From contig DHOU01000011.1 of assembly GCA_002409745.1 (NCBI GenBank), positions 62,001 to 126,000 on the forward strand: a stretch of 64,000 bases of DNA, in the 5' to 3' direction. The notes under the pieces were generated by a model, which was given only the letters and a program-made list of their open reading frames with translations, was not told where the DNA came from and made no database searches. Every line of letters begins with the position of its first letter. Within the stretch, counting starts at the first letter, position 1. Shown piece after piece: positions 53,897 to 63,169 of this stretch. Source of the stretch: Bacteroidales bacterium UBA5382 (lineage in GTDB: Bacteria; Bacteroidota; Bacteroidia; Bacteroidales; Dysgonomonadaceae). Position numbers and translations under genes: made by a program.

Positions 53897-54886
53897 ATGA
53901 AGATAGGCACTATTGATTTTCCGGCTTATCCGGTTTTCCTTGCTCCTATGGAAGATGTGACCGATATCGGGTTCCGGCTGCTTTGTAAGCGATTTGGGGC
54001 GAATATGGTGTATACCGAGTTCGTGTCGAGCGATGCGTTGATTCGCGATGTGAAGAAAACAAAGGAAAAGCTCGCTATTTGTGAAGAGGAACGTCCGGTA
54101 GCCATACAGATTTATGGTTGCGATCCGGCGGCGATGGTCGAAGCTGCTCAGATTTGTGAAGAAGCCGGACCGGACATCATCGATATTAATTTCGGTTGTC
54201 CGGTAAAGAAAGTCGCCGGTAAAGGCGCCGGATCGGGCATGCTGCGCACTCCGGAGTTGATGATCGATATTACCTCGAAAGTGGTGAAGGCGGTCAAAAA
54301 GCCGGTAACCGTGAAGACCCGCTTGGGATGGGACGACCAGTCGAAGATTATTGTAACGCTTGCCGAGCAATTGCAGGATTGCGGCATTGCGGCGTTGACG
54401 ATTCATGGCCGCACCCGCGCCCAGATGTACACCGGTACAGCCGACTGGCGATTGATTGGAGACGTGAAGAACAATCCCCGTATGCATATTCCTATTATTG
54501 GTAACGGCGATATCGATTCGGCGGAAGTCTGCCGCCGACGGTTCGACGAAACCGGCGTGGATGCTGTGATGATCGGTCGCGCTACGTTCGGTCGTCCGTG
54601 GATATTCCGTGAAGTGAAACATTATCTGGAAACAGGCGGGGAGCTTCCGGAGGAATCCTTTGCCTGGTATCTGGATGTCTTGAAGCAGCAGGTGCGGCAA
54701 AGTGTGGAACGGCTCGATGAGCGGCGGGGAATCCTGCATATCCGGCGGCATTTGGCGGCAACACCTCTATTTAAGGGTATTCCCGATTTTCGTCCTACAC
54801 GTATCGCCATGTTACGTGCCGGTACGCTCGATGAGCTTTTTTCCATCATGGATGAAATACCTGAAAAGTTTGGGATCACATCTTGA
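53897..54886 (+). CDS. dusB: tRNA-dihydrouridine synthase
   Basis: The 329-residue FMN enzyme shows FPAYPVFLAPMEDVTDIGFR, AIQIYGCDPAAMVEAAQICE, INFGCPVKKVAGKGAGSGML (catalytic Cys), TIHGRTRAQMYTGTADW and PIIGNGDIDSAEVCRRRFDE. It reduces specific uridines in tRNA D-loops. The DusB subtype is my best match by the KKVAGKGAGSGML block. It is 49 bases after the ArsC-like gene. Confidence 0.93.
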   Translation: MKIGTIDFPAYPVFLAPMEDVTDIGFRLLCKRFGANMVYTEFVSSDALIRDVKKTKEKLAICEEERPVAIQIYGCDPAAMVEAAQICEEAGPDIIDINFGCPVKKVAGKGAGSGMLRTPELMIDITSKVVKAVKKPVTVKTRLGWDDQSKIIVTLAEQLQDCGIAALTIHGRTRAQMYTGTADWRLIGDVKNNPRMHIPIIGNGDIDSAEVCRRRFDETGVDAVMIGRATFGRPWIFREVKHYLETGGELPEESFAWYLDVLKQQVRQSVERLDERRGILHIRRHLAATPLFKGIPDFRPTRIAMLRAGTLDELFSIMDEIPEKFGITS

Positions 54887-54961
54887 TTTCTTTGCTCTTT
54901 GTTTCTCAAATAATTCTTCCTATATTTGCATCCTATTGGCACTTGTTTAAAGGAAGGTATT

Positions 54962-55222
54962 ATGATTATAATCAGCAGTAAAGAATTCAGGAATAAGCAA
55001 AAAAGCTATCTCGATAAAGTCGATGAAGGGCTTGAAGTCCTTATCCGTCGGGGAAAAGGTAAATCGTATAAGATTGTTCCCGTGAAGGAAGACGACGACA
55101 GTTTGATGAGCAAAGAGGAGTTCTTTGCCAAAATAGACCGTTCCCTTCAAGATATAAAGGAAGGACGATTTACAAGAATTTCAGGAAAAAAAGAATTAAA
55201 AGATTATCTCGCTAGTTTATAA
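54962..55222 (+). CDS. YefM-like antitoxin of the YoeB module
   Basis: The protein has 86 residues from the ATG at 54962, preceded by AAAGGAAGG, a rare Shine-Dalgarno-like signal here; the open frame extends 12 codons further upstream. It starts MIIISSKEFRNKQKSYLDKV, distantly like the other Phd antitoxins in the window, with a longer acidic C-terminal tail (SGKKELKDYLASL). It overlaps yoeB by one base (TAATG). No GTAC-N8-GTAC palindrome is found upstream, so its operator differs. Confidence 0.85.
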   Translation: MIIISSKEFRNKQKSYLDKVDEGLEVLIRRGKGKSYKIVPVKEDDDSLMSKEEFFAKIDRSLQDIKEGRFTRISGKKELKDYLASL

Positions 55223-55494
55223 TGTATGATCTTGTAATTTCGCCGAAGGCTCAGGAAGGGCTTATGTTTTTGAATAAGCATGAACCCCGGGTTTATAAAA
55301 AAGCAGGGATATTATTGAGTGAACTCCAAGAACATCCTACCACGGGCACCGGGCATCCCGAACCGCTTAGCGGAGACCGGGCCGGGCAATGGTCGCGGCG
55401 GATTACGCAAAAACACCGCCTGGTATATCAAATCGACGAAGGCCGCGTACTTGTTTTAGTGCTTTCCGCTTACGGACATTATAATGACAACTAA
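55222..55494 (+). CDS. yoeB: YoeB-type mRNA-interferase toxin
   Basis: The 90-residue protein MYDLVISPKAQEGLMFLNKH contains LSELQEHPTTGTGHPEPLSG, QWSRRITQKHRLVYQIDEGR and VLVLSAYGHYNDN, the YoeB/Txe hallmark including the catalytic Glu, Arg and terminal His-Tyr. It cleaves mRNA in the ribosomal A site. The pair looks complete and is the only canonical YefM-YoeB pair in the window. Confidence 0.93.
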   Translation: MYDLVISPKAQEGLMFLNKHEPRVYKKAGILLSELQEHPTTGTGHPEPLSGDRAGQWSRRITQKHRLVYQIDEGRVLVLVLSAYGHYNDN

Positions 55495-55498
55495 AAAT

Positions 55499-55867
55499 AT
55501 GCAGGAATTTAAAAAAGTAACATGCTTGGCCTTTTTATTATGCGCTTTTGCCGCGGCCGCTTTTTCCCAAAAACAAAGCCTTATTCACGAAATCCTGAAG
55601 GAAAGTGTAGAAAGCAAGGTCGATAAAGCCCAAGATCTTATCGGCTTTGATGATCATAAGGCCTTGCTCTTGAAAGAGCTGGAACTCCGTTTTTTACTCG
55701 ATGTAAATAAAGCCGAGCATTGCGTCTTATGCCATAAATCGAAGCGCATTGCAAAACTATCTCAAAAGCGTGAAGAAAAATTGCAGGAAATCTTAACAAG
55801 AGAGCAATATATCAAATATGATATTTGGGAAAATGAACGAATAAAGAATGTTCCTTTACATCTTTGA
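55499..55867 (+). CDS. Small exported protein of unknown function
   Basis: The protein has 122 residues from the ATG at 55499 (an earlier ATG at 55484 overlaps yoeB). A signal peptide (CLAFLLCAFAAAAFSQ) precedes a charged, helical mature part with one CVLC pair (AEHCVLCHKSKRIAKLSQ) that could bind metal or form a disulfide. No family is recognised. Its stop at 55867 is followed by an unremarkable gap. The tight spacing to yoeB suggests co-transcription. Confidence 0.55.
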   Translation: MQEFKKVTCLAFLLCAFAAAAFSQKQSLIHEILKESVESKVDKAQDLIGFDDHKALLLKELELRFLLDVNKAEHCVLCHKSKRIAKLSQKREEKLQEILTREQYIKYDIWENERIKNVPLHL

Positions 55868-55995
55868 AAAAAGGGGAGATCGTAAATATATCGCACAGCC
55901 AGCCCTGAGCGGATGGAACAATTCATTGTCTGGCTAAATTTCTTTCGTCAATTCTCCGGAATGGATTTTATATGACTGAAGCCAAAGTTGTCTTT

Positions 55996-57528
55996 TTATT
56001 TCTGCTCTGCATTTCTTTGCTGTTGGCGGATATTCTGTATATCTTGCAGAGAGATTCGTATATCGTCTAAATTCACAGATTCTCTCATAACTTCTTCCGA
56101 AGGAGCAACCCATCCCGCATCGATAAATTGTGTTCTCGCACTTTTTGTATTCGTATCGGCATAAGGCTTTCCGGTAATCAGTGAAACCGCTTTTGCTAGC
56201 AAATAATCATCCGGATCGCCTATACGTTTCCATGTCTCAGTATTATATTCTTGACTCTCGATCGGATAATTGGGTATTACCCCATCGGTTTCGATAAAAT
56301 CATTTTCATTTTTATCGGTATAACGTGCAACGATCGGCTGCAACGCCCAATTTTTCAGTTCGTCCTTTTCTTTGGAAGAGAGTTCCGTTTCATCATAGAT
56401 CGTTACTGCCCGCGCATTTCCGTTTTTTTCGAATGAATCATAAGCATGCACGGTCCACGAAGCCGTATATTTTCCTCCGGTTTTTTCCCCGATATGTTCC
56501 ACTTGTGTATATGGTTTTAAACAAAATGTAAGCAATTCCGAAGCAGAATACGAATGGCTCGTAGCAATAATATACACTTTATCTAAATCCGGATTGGCAT
56601 CGAGGGGATTCCGTTCCTTTGTGTTGTCATAAGAGCCTAAATAAATTCTGTTCCAATTCTTTTCCCTATAAATTTTATTGATAAAATCATTATAAGTCAA
56701 TTCCGTAAACAGCGGTTTGGTTTCGACAACTGCCTTGGGGGCGATCAAGGAGGCTAGATAAGTCGCAGCAGAAACATCTCCTCCCGTATTATATCTCAAG
56801 TCCAATACAAGATGGGTAATTCCTTCGGCTTTAAACTTTTGAAATACCTCGTATAAGTGGTCGTTGTATTCGCTGATAAAATTAGTATAAAACAGATAGC
56901 CGATTTTTTTTCCTGAACCAAGTTCCGTATAGATCGTATCTGCCAGAACAGGGTCGGTGTCTAAGGACGCAGGGACGATTGTTACTTCCTTCGGATTTTC
57001 ATATTGCTGATCATAGACTGTGAAAGTGGTTTCGGAATTCGTGCTGTATAATAATGCGTAATTATCCTCCGTAATATTTCCGCTGTTGATCTTATCGATG
57101 ATGTCCCCTCTGACGAGGCCGGCTTTTTGCGCCGGAGTGCCCGGAAAAACATATCGTACGAAAGCCACCAAACGAGTTCGCGTTTGATCGTACCATAAAA
57201 GATAAGGTGCAAACCCGAAAGCAGCCGTTGCTTCTCCTGAAAAATCGGCCAGCAATGCATCCACGTCATCGGTTATCCACGACCATCCATGTTCCGTATC
57301 GGTTGTGTAAAGAAGTTTCTCGAAATATTCTTTGGAATCGGTATCAGCCGATGTAGGCTTTTTATCTTTCATTTCATCGGCCCATAAATAAACGGTTGAC
57401 ATGCCGTCATAAATAAATTGATTGATTGCGGAGGTTTCTTCGTAGATAGGCAAATCCGTTTCTTTTTTCTCGCAAGAAACCGAAAAAAGCACTGCAAAAC
57501 CGAGCAGAAAAGCAAAAATCTTTTTCAT
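55996..57528 (-). CDS. S41-family (C-terminal-processing) protease lipoprotein
   Basis: The 510-residue lipoprotein (AVLFSVSCEKKET) has a helical N-terminal part, a PDZ-like domain (~120-190, YVFPGTPAQKAGLVRGDIID), and the S41 catalytic core (KIGYLFYTNFISEYNDHLYE, THLVLDLRYNTGGDVSAATY, IIATSHSYSASELLTFCLKP with the probable nucleophile Ser, and IGEKTGGKYTASW). Probably a periplasm- or surface-facing housekeeping protease cutting exposed C-termini. Minus strand, monocistronic. Confidence 0.88.
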   Translation of the reverse strand: MKKIFAFLLGFAVLFSVSCEKKETDLPIYEETSAINQFIYDGMSTVYLWADEMKDKKPTSADTDSKEYFEKLLYTTDTEHGWSWITDDVDALLADFSGEATAAFGFAPYLLWYDQTRTRLVAFVRYVFPGTPAQKAGLVRGDIIDKINSGNITEDNYALLYSTNSETTFTVYDQQYENPKEVTIVPASLDTDPVLADTIYTELGSGKKIGYLFYTNFISEYNDHLYEVFQKFKAEGITHLVLDLRYNTGGDVSAATYLASLIAPKAVVETKPLFTELTYNDFINKIYREKNWNRIYLGSYDNTKERNPLDANPDLDKVYIIATSHSYSASELLTFCLKPYTQVEHIGEKTGGKYTASWTVHAYDSFEKNGNARAVTIYDETELSSKEKDELKNWALQPIVARYTDKNENDFIETDGVIPNYPIESQEYNTETWKRIGDPDDYLLAKAVSLITGKPYADTNTKSARTQFIDAGWVAPSEEVMRESVNLDDIRISLQDIQNIRQQQRNAEQK

Positions 57529-57617
57529 AAAAAGGATGTATGAATAAAAATGTCAATGATACTTTGTGATAATGAAATGCGAATGTAGGAAAGATTTCCG
57601 GATAAACCGACAGAAAC

Positions 57618-58226
57618 TTACAGATTTAACACGCCTTTTCCCTGACGGATGATCACGGGCTCGCCGGAAGTGCAGTCTATCACGGTAGAGGGTTCAATAC
57701 CTCCGGTACCGCCATCAATGACGATCTCTGCTACATGCTCCCATTTTTCGTGAATTAATTCGGGATCGGTGGTGTATTCTATTTCATCGGAATCGTCTTT
57801 GACCGACATGTTCAGCACGGGGTTCCCCAACTGTTTGACGATCTCCCGCACAATGTTATTATCCGGCACGCGTATGCCGACGGTCTTTTTATTCTTATAT
57901 ATTTTAGGAAGTGACGACGTGGTCGGTAAGATAAACGTAAACGGTCCCGGCAGATTCCTACGCATCATTTTAAAGATCGGCGTATCTACTTTGGCATATT
58001 CACTGATGTTGCTCAGGTCGTTGCAGATAATCGACAGATTGCTCTTTTTCGGGTCGACGCCTTTGAGCGAACATAGTTTTTCTACCGCACGTGTATTTAG
58101 CGCATCGCAACCGACACCGTAAAGGGTGTCGGTCGGATACACTACCGTGCCGCCATCGCGAAGGACTGTAACGACCTTTTCGATTTCCTTCGGACTCGGA
58201 TTCTCTGAATAAATTTTTAGTATCAT
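57618..58226 (-). CDS. YrdC/YciO-family RNA-binding protein (TsaC-like)
   Basis: The 202-residue protein starts MILKIYSENPSPKEIEKVVT and shows VLRDGGTVVYPTDTLYGVGC, then KKSNLSIICNDLSNISEYAK and RRNLPGPFTFILPTT, KTVGIRVPDNNIVREIVKQL, and STVIDCTSGEPVIIRQGKG. The fold is that of threonylcarbamoyl-AMP synthase. The KSNLSIICNDLSNIS block is closer to YciO than to YrdC/TsaC, so its activity is uncertain. It overlaps fabI by four bases. Confidence 0.85.
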   Translation of the reverse strand: MILKIYSENPSPKEIEKVVTVLRDGGTVVYPTDTLYGVGCDALNTRAVEKLCSLKGVDPKKSNLSIICNDLSNISEYAKVDTPIFKMMRRNLPGPFTFILPTTSSLPKIYKNKKTVGIRVPDNNIVREIVKQLGNPVLNMSVKDDSDEIEYTTDPELIHEKWEHVAEIVIDGGTGGIEPSTVIDCTSGEPVIIRQGKGVLNL

Positions 58227-59065
58227 AGCGAAGGGTCTTTAAACTCATCCAGGCCGTTGCTGTACTGCTTCATGGCCTGTAAGCTCATCCCCATGCTCGA
58301 GAAACCTCCATCGTTGAAGAGATTCTGCATGGTTACTTTACGGGTGAGGTCGGAGAACATGACGATGCAGTAATCGGCACAATCATTGGCATCGGCATTG
58401 CCCAGAGGGGCCATTCGCTCGGAAAAGTCCATCAGGTCTTCCATGCCTTTTACGCCACTTCCGGCAGTGGTCATCGTGGGCGATTGGGAGATGGTGTTTA
58501 CCCTTACGCCTTTTTCGCGCCCGTAAATGTATCCGAAACTGCGGGTGATGGATTCGAGGAGCGCTTTTGCATCAGCCATATCATTGTATCCGTAAAAGAC
58601 GCGTTGTGAGGCAATGTATGTGAGCGCTAAAATGGATCCGCCTTGTTCGATGGCGTCCATCTTCTTGGCCACTTGCAACATTTTGTGAAATGATACGGAG
58701 GAGATATCCAGCGTTTTTGACAACATATCGTAGTCGAGATCGTCATACGTGCGTTTTTTACGGACGTTCGGCGACATTCCGATAGAGTGCAGGACAAAGT
58801 CGATCTTCCCTCCGAGTATTTCCATCGATTTGGTAAATACCATCTCCAAGTCTTCCACGTTCGTGGCATCGGCCGGCAGGATTTCGGCGTTCAGTTTTTC
58901 TCCTAATTTGGCCGTATCGCCCATGCGGACAGCTACCGGCGTGTTCGATAATGTGATGGTAGCACCTTCTTCCACTGCTTTTTCGGCTACTTTCCATGCA
59001 ATGGACATGTCGTTTAATGCCCCGAAGATAATTCCTCTTTTTCCTTCTAATAAATTGTGACTCAT
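58223..59065 (-). CDS. fabI: Enoyl-[acyl-carrier-protein] reductase (NADH)
   Basis: The 280-residue short-chain dehydrogenase has the FabI-type nucleotide motif GKRGIIFGALNDMSIAWKVA, DFVLHSIGMSPNVRKKRTYD, the active-site region YIASQRVFYGYNDMADAKAL (Tyr-x6-Lys) and VRVNTISQSPTMTTAGSGVK. It performs the last reduction of fatty-acid elongation. Length is slightly longer than the E. coli enzyme. The following YciO-like gene overlaps its stop. Confidence 0.95.
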   Translation of the reverse strand: MSHNLLEGKRGIIFGALNDMSIAWKVAEKAVEEGATITLSNTPVAVRMGDTAKLGEKLNAEILPADATNVEDLEMVFTKSMEILGGKIDFVLHSIGMSPNVRKKRTYDDLDYDMLSKTLDISSVSFHKMLQVAKKMDAIEQGGSILALTYIASQRVFYGYNDMADAKALLESITRSFGYIYGREKGVRVNTISQSPTMTTAGSGVKGMEDLMDFSERMAPLGNADANDCADYCIVMFSDLTRKVTMQNLFNDGGFSSMGMSLQAMKQYSNGLDEFKDPSL

Positions 59066-59257
59066 TTTCTTGTTTTTATTATGCCATCATTCCGGTTACC
59101 CCTTTTCGTTCTGCAAAGGCTCCTTTATGATGAAAAGATTGCGCAAAATTACAAAAACTGTGCAATACTAAAACAGAATAGAGTAAAATATGTTCGAAAA
59201 GGAAGACTTTTTCGGTTTATCAGAGGTGAATAACCTATTTTTTGCCGAGGTAAATAA

Positions 59258-59289
59258 TCGAGGGCTCCGTTTGATGACGAAACCCTCGA
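59258..59289 (-). terminator. Probable terminator after aqpZ
   Basis: TCGAGGG (59258-59264) pairs with CCCTCGA (59283-59289). On the minus strand it lies just past the aqpZ stop and is followed by a weak T-rich stretch. Confidence 0.5.
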
Positions 59290-59313
59290 TAAATACGATT
59301 GAAAAGCAATTCC

Positions 59314-59997
59314 TTATGCGGCGGTGATGTCTTTTTCGACGGTAATGCCTTTCCACACGAACGCGGCGATAGCTGCACCCAAGAAAGGTGCTACGATGAA
59401 TAACCATAATTGCCGGAGGGCTGCTCCGCCTTCGAAAAGCGCCGGGCCGATGCTTCGCGCCGGATTAACCGAAGTCCCGGTAATAGGGATGCAAACAATA
59501 TGGACTAAAACCAATGCCAGTCCGATGGCCAACCCTGCAAAAGAAGTGAGTCCGTTTTTGGCGGTTACGCCCAGTACAACCAACACGAAGATAAAGGTGA
59601 AAACCGTTTCGGCGACAAAAGCCACTGTCGCTTGTCCGTCGGCAAAACCATTGGCGCCCGTGAGTGTGGTCGTTGAGCCCGAATCTTTCGCCAAGAACCA
59701 CAAAATAGATGAGCCGATAATCGCTCCTATTACCTGAAACACCATATACAATGCGGCATCCTTGCCGCTCATTCTTCCTGAAAGAAATACGCCAAGGGTA
59801 ATGGCCGGATTGATGTGGCAACCCGAAATACTCCCGATGCCATAAGCCATCGCTACCACCGAAAGCCCGAAAGCGAAGGCGACACCCAGTGTCCCTACCG
59901 AATCGAACGGTTGTCCGGCTCCGGCAAATACAGCCGCCCCGCAACCCATGAGTACCAATACGCCGGTACCGATCATTTCTGCAAAATACTTTTTCAT
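59314..59997 (-). CDS. aqpZ: Aquaporin Z
   Basis: The 227-residue membrane protein has six hydrophobic helices, two NPA boxes (GCHINPAITLGVFLSGRM and GTSVNPARSIGPALF), and the aromatic/arginine filter Arg after the second NPA. The ATG at 59997 is used; a TTG two codons upstream is less likely. Transports water and perhaps small neutral solutes across the inner membrane. Monocistronic. Confidence 0.95.
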   Translation of the reverse strand: MKKYFAEMIGTGVLVLMGCGAAVFAGAGQPFDSVGTLGVAFAFGLSVVAMAYGIGSISGCHINPAITLGVFLSGRMSGKDAALYMVFQVIGAIIGSSILWFLAKDSGSTTTLTGANGFADGQATVAFVAETVFTFIFVLVVLGVTAKNGLTSFAGLAIGLALVLVHIVCIPITGTSVNPARSIGPALFEGGAALRQLWLFIVAPFLGAAIAAFVWKGITVEKDITAA

Positions 59998-60243
59998 ATT
60001 CAATCTGTTTTTAATTACTTATCATGATACAAAGAAACAGTAATAGACCGTAATAGATTGTCGAACAAACGGTAAATTCTTCGATTTTGGGGAGTACTTC
60101 CACACTAATTGGCGACATGAAGGAACCGGAGGCTTCTTCCGGAGCGGCATCTTCGGTCAGAATGGATTTTATTAATTTTTACGATGTATCGACGGAACAT
60201 TTGCGTTGTAAGTTGTTATGTACAGACAAGAATATTGAATAAT

Positions 60244-60966
60244 ATGACCATTACCTATATTTTCCACAGTTGCTATGTGATGGAGGCCGATGGCTTCTCT
60301 GTGATTTTCGATTTTTACAAAGATGTGCCGCGTGATAACGGCTCTCTATGGATACGCGATTATCTGCTTCGTAAGAAAGACGATTTATATGTGTTGTGTA
60401 CGCATTCCCATCCGGATCATTTTAATCCCGACATCCTTTTGTGGAAAAAGCAGAAGGACAATATCCGTTATATCTTTTCGAAAGAATTGTTACAATCCGG
60501 CAAAACAGCTCCCGGTGATGCGGTATATCTCGAAAAGAAAGAATGTTTTGACGATGGCCGCTTGCATATCGAAGCGCTTGGCTCGACCGATATCGGACAC
60601 TCTTTCCTTTTGAAGTATAAGGAGAAAGATATCTTTCATGCAGGCGATCTCAATAATTGGCATTGGAAGGACGAAGTGCCGAAAGAGGAAGCGCTCACTT
60701 ACGAAAATAACTTCTTGTGCGAATTGGAACTTCTGGCTGAAAGATCCGGTCGTTTATATTTGGCGATGTTTCCTATCGATCCTCGTTTGGGACGTGAATA
60801 TCTTCGTGGAGCCGGACAATTCGTCCGTCGTATCCGTACCGATTACTTTTTGCCGATGCATTTCAGCGACCGCTACGATCTTGCCAACGCTTTCGGGCCT
60901 GTTGCCGCCAAGTACGATTGCCGGTATCTCGACGTCACGCGGCGTGGACAATCATTCGTCTTATAA
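60244..60966 (+). CDS. Metallo-beta-lactamase-fold hydrolase (UlaG-like)
   Basis: The protein has 240 residues from the ATG at 60244 (the open frame starts 20 codons earlier without support). MTITYIFHSCYVMEADGFSV is the family start, HSHPDHF the metal-binding HxHxDH motif, and HAGDLNNWHW and MHFSDRYD supply further ligands. It resembles small cytoplasmic MBL-fold proteins related to UlaG. Substrate unknown. Confidence 0.85.
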   Translation: MTITYIFHSCYVMEADGFSVIFDFYKDVPRDNGSLWIRDYLLRKKDDLYVLCTHSHPDHFNPDILLWKKQKDNIRYIFSKELLQSGKTAPGDAVYLEKKECFDDGRLHIEALGSTDIGHSFLLKYKEKDIFHAGDLNNWHWKDEVPKEEALTYENNFLCELELLAERSGRLYLAMFPIDPRLGREYLRGAGQFVRRIRTDYFLPMHFSDRYDLANAFGPVAAKYDCRYLDVTRRGQSFVL

Positions 60967-61011
60967 CCTGACGTAATGATGCAAAGGACAAGTGCCTTTT
61001 ATCTTCTCTCT

Positions 61012-61041
61012 TTTGTCTTTCGTTATAATGTATTACCTTTG
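61012..61041 (+). promoter_or_regulatory. ispG promoter (TTTG-N18-TACCTTTG)
   Basis: TTTG at 61012-61015 and TACCTTTG at 61034-61041 match the Bacteroidota consensus. The expected start site, about 61048, lies so close to the first ATG (61051) that the ATG at 61063 is the better start. Confidence 0.75.
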
Positions 61042-61062
61042 GAGCGATAAATGAACAAAGAA

Positions 61063-62916
61063 ATGGACTTTTTTAATTATCATCGCCGTCGCACCGTCGA
61101 TGTGCATATCGGCAACCTGACAATGGGCGGTAATTATCCGGTGGTTATCCAGACAATGACCAACACCAATACGCTCGATACCGGGGCGAGCGTAGCGCAG
61201 TGCGAACGGATCATCGCCGCCGGCGCCGACCTTATCCGCCTTACGGCGCAGGGCGTGCGTGAAGCGGAAAAATTGCGTAATATTCGAGAACAGTTGCATG
61301 AGAAAGGCTATACCATCCCTTTGTCGGCCGACATTCATTTTAATCCCCGTGCTGCCGATGCTGCCGCGCGTATTGTGGAAAAGGTGCGCATCAATCCCGG
61401 AAACTTTGTCGACAAGCAAAAACTGTTCGCTACGGTAGAGTATACCGATGAGGAATATACGGCCGAATTGGAGAAGATCCGTTCGAAAGTGATCCCTTTC
61501 CTTCGGGTATGTAAAGAGCATGGAACGGCCGTGCGTATCGGTGTGAATCACGGGTCGCTGTCCGACCGCATCATGACCCGCTACGGCGACACGCCCGAAG
61601 GAATGGTCGAGTCCTGCATGGAATATCTGCGGATTGCCGTCGATGAAGGTTTTACCGATATTGTGATCTCGATGAAAGCTTCGAATACGTTGCTGATGAC
61701 CAAAGCCGTGCGCTTGCTGGTAGATCGGATGGATCACGAAAATATCTATTTTCCTTTACATTTGGGCGTCACGGAGGCCGGAGACGGAGAAGACGGGCGC
61801 ATCAAGTCGGCTGTCGGTATCGGAGCGTTGTTGTCCGACGGATTGGGGGATACGGTTCGTGTTTCGCTGAGCGAAGAACCGGAGGCGGAGGTGCCTGTAG
61901 CCCGTAAGCTTGTGGATTATATCACGAAGAGGGTTGGACATGAGCCGATACGGGAGACTGTTTATCCCGGCTTTTCTGCTTTTTCCACCGATAAGCGTCC
62001 GACGGTTGCGGTACGCAATATCGGAGGGGATTTTGTACCGGTCGTTATTTCCGATCGCAGCCATCAGGATGATATGAGTATCCATCCTCATTTTATTCCG
62101 GATTTTATTTATGTGGGTGAACAAGTTCCTGCGAACTTTCCCAAAGGAATGAAAGCGATTGTCGATGCAAAGAACTGGAGCAATGAGATCGACCGTTTTC
62201 CGCTCTTTACGGTCGATACGGCCCCCGAAATGGCCTCTTGCCAAGCAGAGGCGAAGTTTATCCGCTTGTCGTATCCCGAATTATCCGATGACGTGACGGC
62301 TATTCTCCAATCAACACCCAAAACGGTGGTCATTCTTACAACCGATCATCCGAACGGAGTAGGAGAGCAGCGGGCGTTTTTCCATCACCTGTTGAACGAA
62401 CAATGCAATGTGCCGGTGGTTATAGCCCGGGCATACCATGAAGACGTTCCGGAAGATATACAAGTGAAGGCGGGAGCCGATTTTGGAACGGTCTTACTCG
62501 ATGGATTCGGAAACGGTATCATGCTCTCTAACAAAGGGGCGATTGATATTACCGATTTGGATGCGTATGCGTTCGGTATTTTACAGGCGGCGCGTGTACG
62601 TACTTCTAAAACGGAATTTATTTCGTGCCCCAGTTGTGGTCGGACGTTGTTTGACCTGCAAACCACTGTAGGCGTAATCAAGAAATCGTTTTCGCATTTG
62701 AAACACCTGAAGATAGGCGTAATGGGTTGTATTGTCAACGGTCCGGGAGAAATGGCCGATGCCGACTACGGGTATGTCGGGGCTGAGCATGGAAAGATCT
62801 CGCTTTATAAGAAAAAGAATCTCATCGAAAAAAATATTCCGGCCGGAGAGGCGGTAGAGCACCTTATCCAATTGATAAAAGATAACGGCGATTGGATTGA
62901 GCCGGAAGAAGAATGA
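61063..62916 (+). CDS. ispG: (E)-4-hydroxy-3-methylbut-2-enyl-diphosphate synthase
   Basis: The protein has 617 residues from the ATG at 61063, which gives the normal start MDFFNYHRRRTVDVHIGNLT; an ATG four codons upstream lies almost at the transcription start. IspG signatures: PVVIQTMTNTNTLDTGASVA, LSADIHFNPRAADAAARIVE, LHLGVTEAGDGEDGRIKSAV, and the iron-sulfur ligands FISCPSCGRTLFDL and MGCIVNGPGEMADADYGYVG. The ~250-residue middle insertion is characteristic of the long Bacteroidota/plant-type enzyme. It carries out the penultimate step of the MEP isoprenoid pathway. Confidence 0.97.
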   Translation: MDFFNYHRRRTVDVHIGNLTMGGNYPVVIQTMTNTNTLDTGASVAQCERIIAAGADLIRLTAQGVREAEKLRNIREQLHEKGYTIPLSADIHFNPRAADAAARIVEKVRINPGNFVDKQKLFATVEYTDEEYTAELEKIRSKVIPFLRVCKEHGTAVRIGVNHGSLSDRIMTRYGDTPEGMVESCMEYLRIAVDEGFTDIVISMKASNTLLMTKAVRLLVDRMDHENIYFPLHLGVTEAGDGEDGRIKSAVGIGALLSDGLGDTVRVSLSEEPEAEVPVARKLVDYITKRVGHEPIRETVYPGFSAFSTDKRPTVAVRNIGGDFVPVVISDRSHQDDMSIHPHFIPDFIYVGEQVPANFPKGMKAIVDAKNWSNEIDRFPLFTVDTAPEMASCQAEAKFIRLSYPELSDDVTAILQSTPKTVVILTTDHPNGVGEQRAFFHHLLNEQCNVPVVIARAYHEDVPEDIQVKAGADFGTVLLDGFGNGIMLSNKGAIDITDLDAYAFGILQAARVRTSKTEFISCPSCGRTLFDLQTTVGVIKKSFSHLKHLKIGVMGCIVNGPGEMADADYGYVGAEHGKISLYKKKNLIEKNIPAGEAVEHLIQLIKDNGDWIEPEEE

Positions 62917-62936
62917 TGAATAAGTTTTTTGATGTG

Positions 62937-63013
62937 TGGTGGTCCCACTTGGGCTTGAACCAAGGACTCCCTGATTATGAGTCAGGTGCTCTAACCAACT
63001 GAGCTATGGGACC
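62937..63013 (-). tRNA. tRNA with anticodon CAT (Met or lysidine-modified Ile)
   Basis: Acceptor stem GGTCCCA/TGGGACC, D arm with AGCTCAGTTGGTTAGAGC, anticodon loop CTCATAA inside the stem CTGA/TCAG, and T arm GGTTCAAGCC. The 3' CCA is encoded (62937-62939). The CAT anticodon is shared by elongator Met, initiator Met and Ile2; the initiator is excluded by the acceptor pair G1-C72. Ile2 versus elongator Met cannot be settled by eye. Confidence 0.9.
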
Positions 63014-63169
63014 TGCTTTCTAAAGATCGGTTTTATCAAAAGCGGGTGCAATATTACGACATTTTTCGGATATATGCAAGAAAAAACGATCTATTTCCTC
63101 CTTATTGCCCGTTCGAGTCCTTAAGCTCCTTATTTATGCCTTTCAAATAACCGTTCTTCTCATTGGTTT

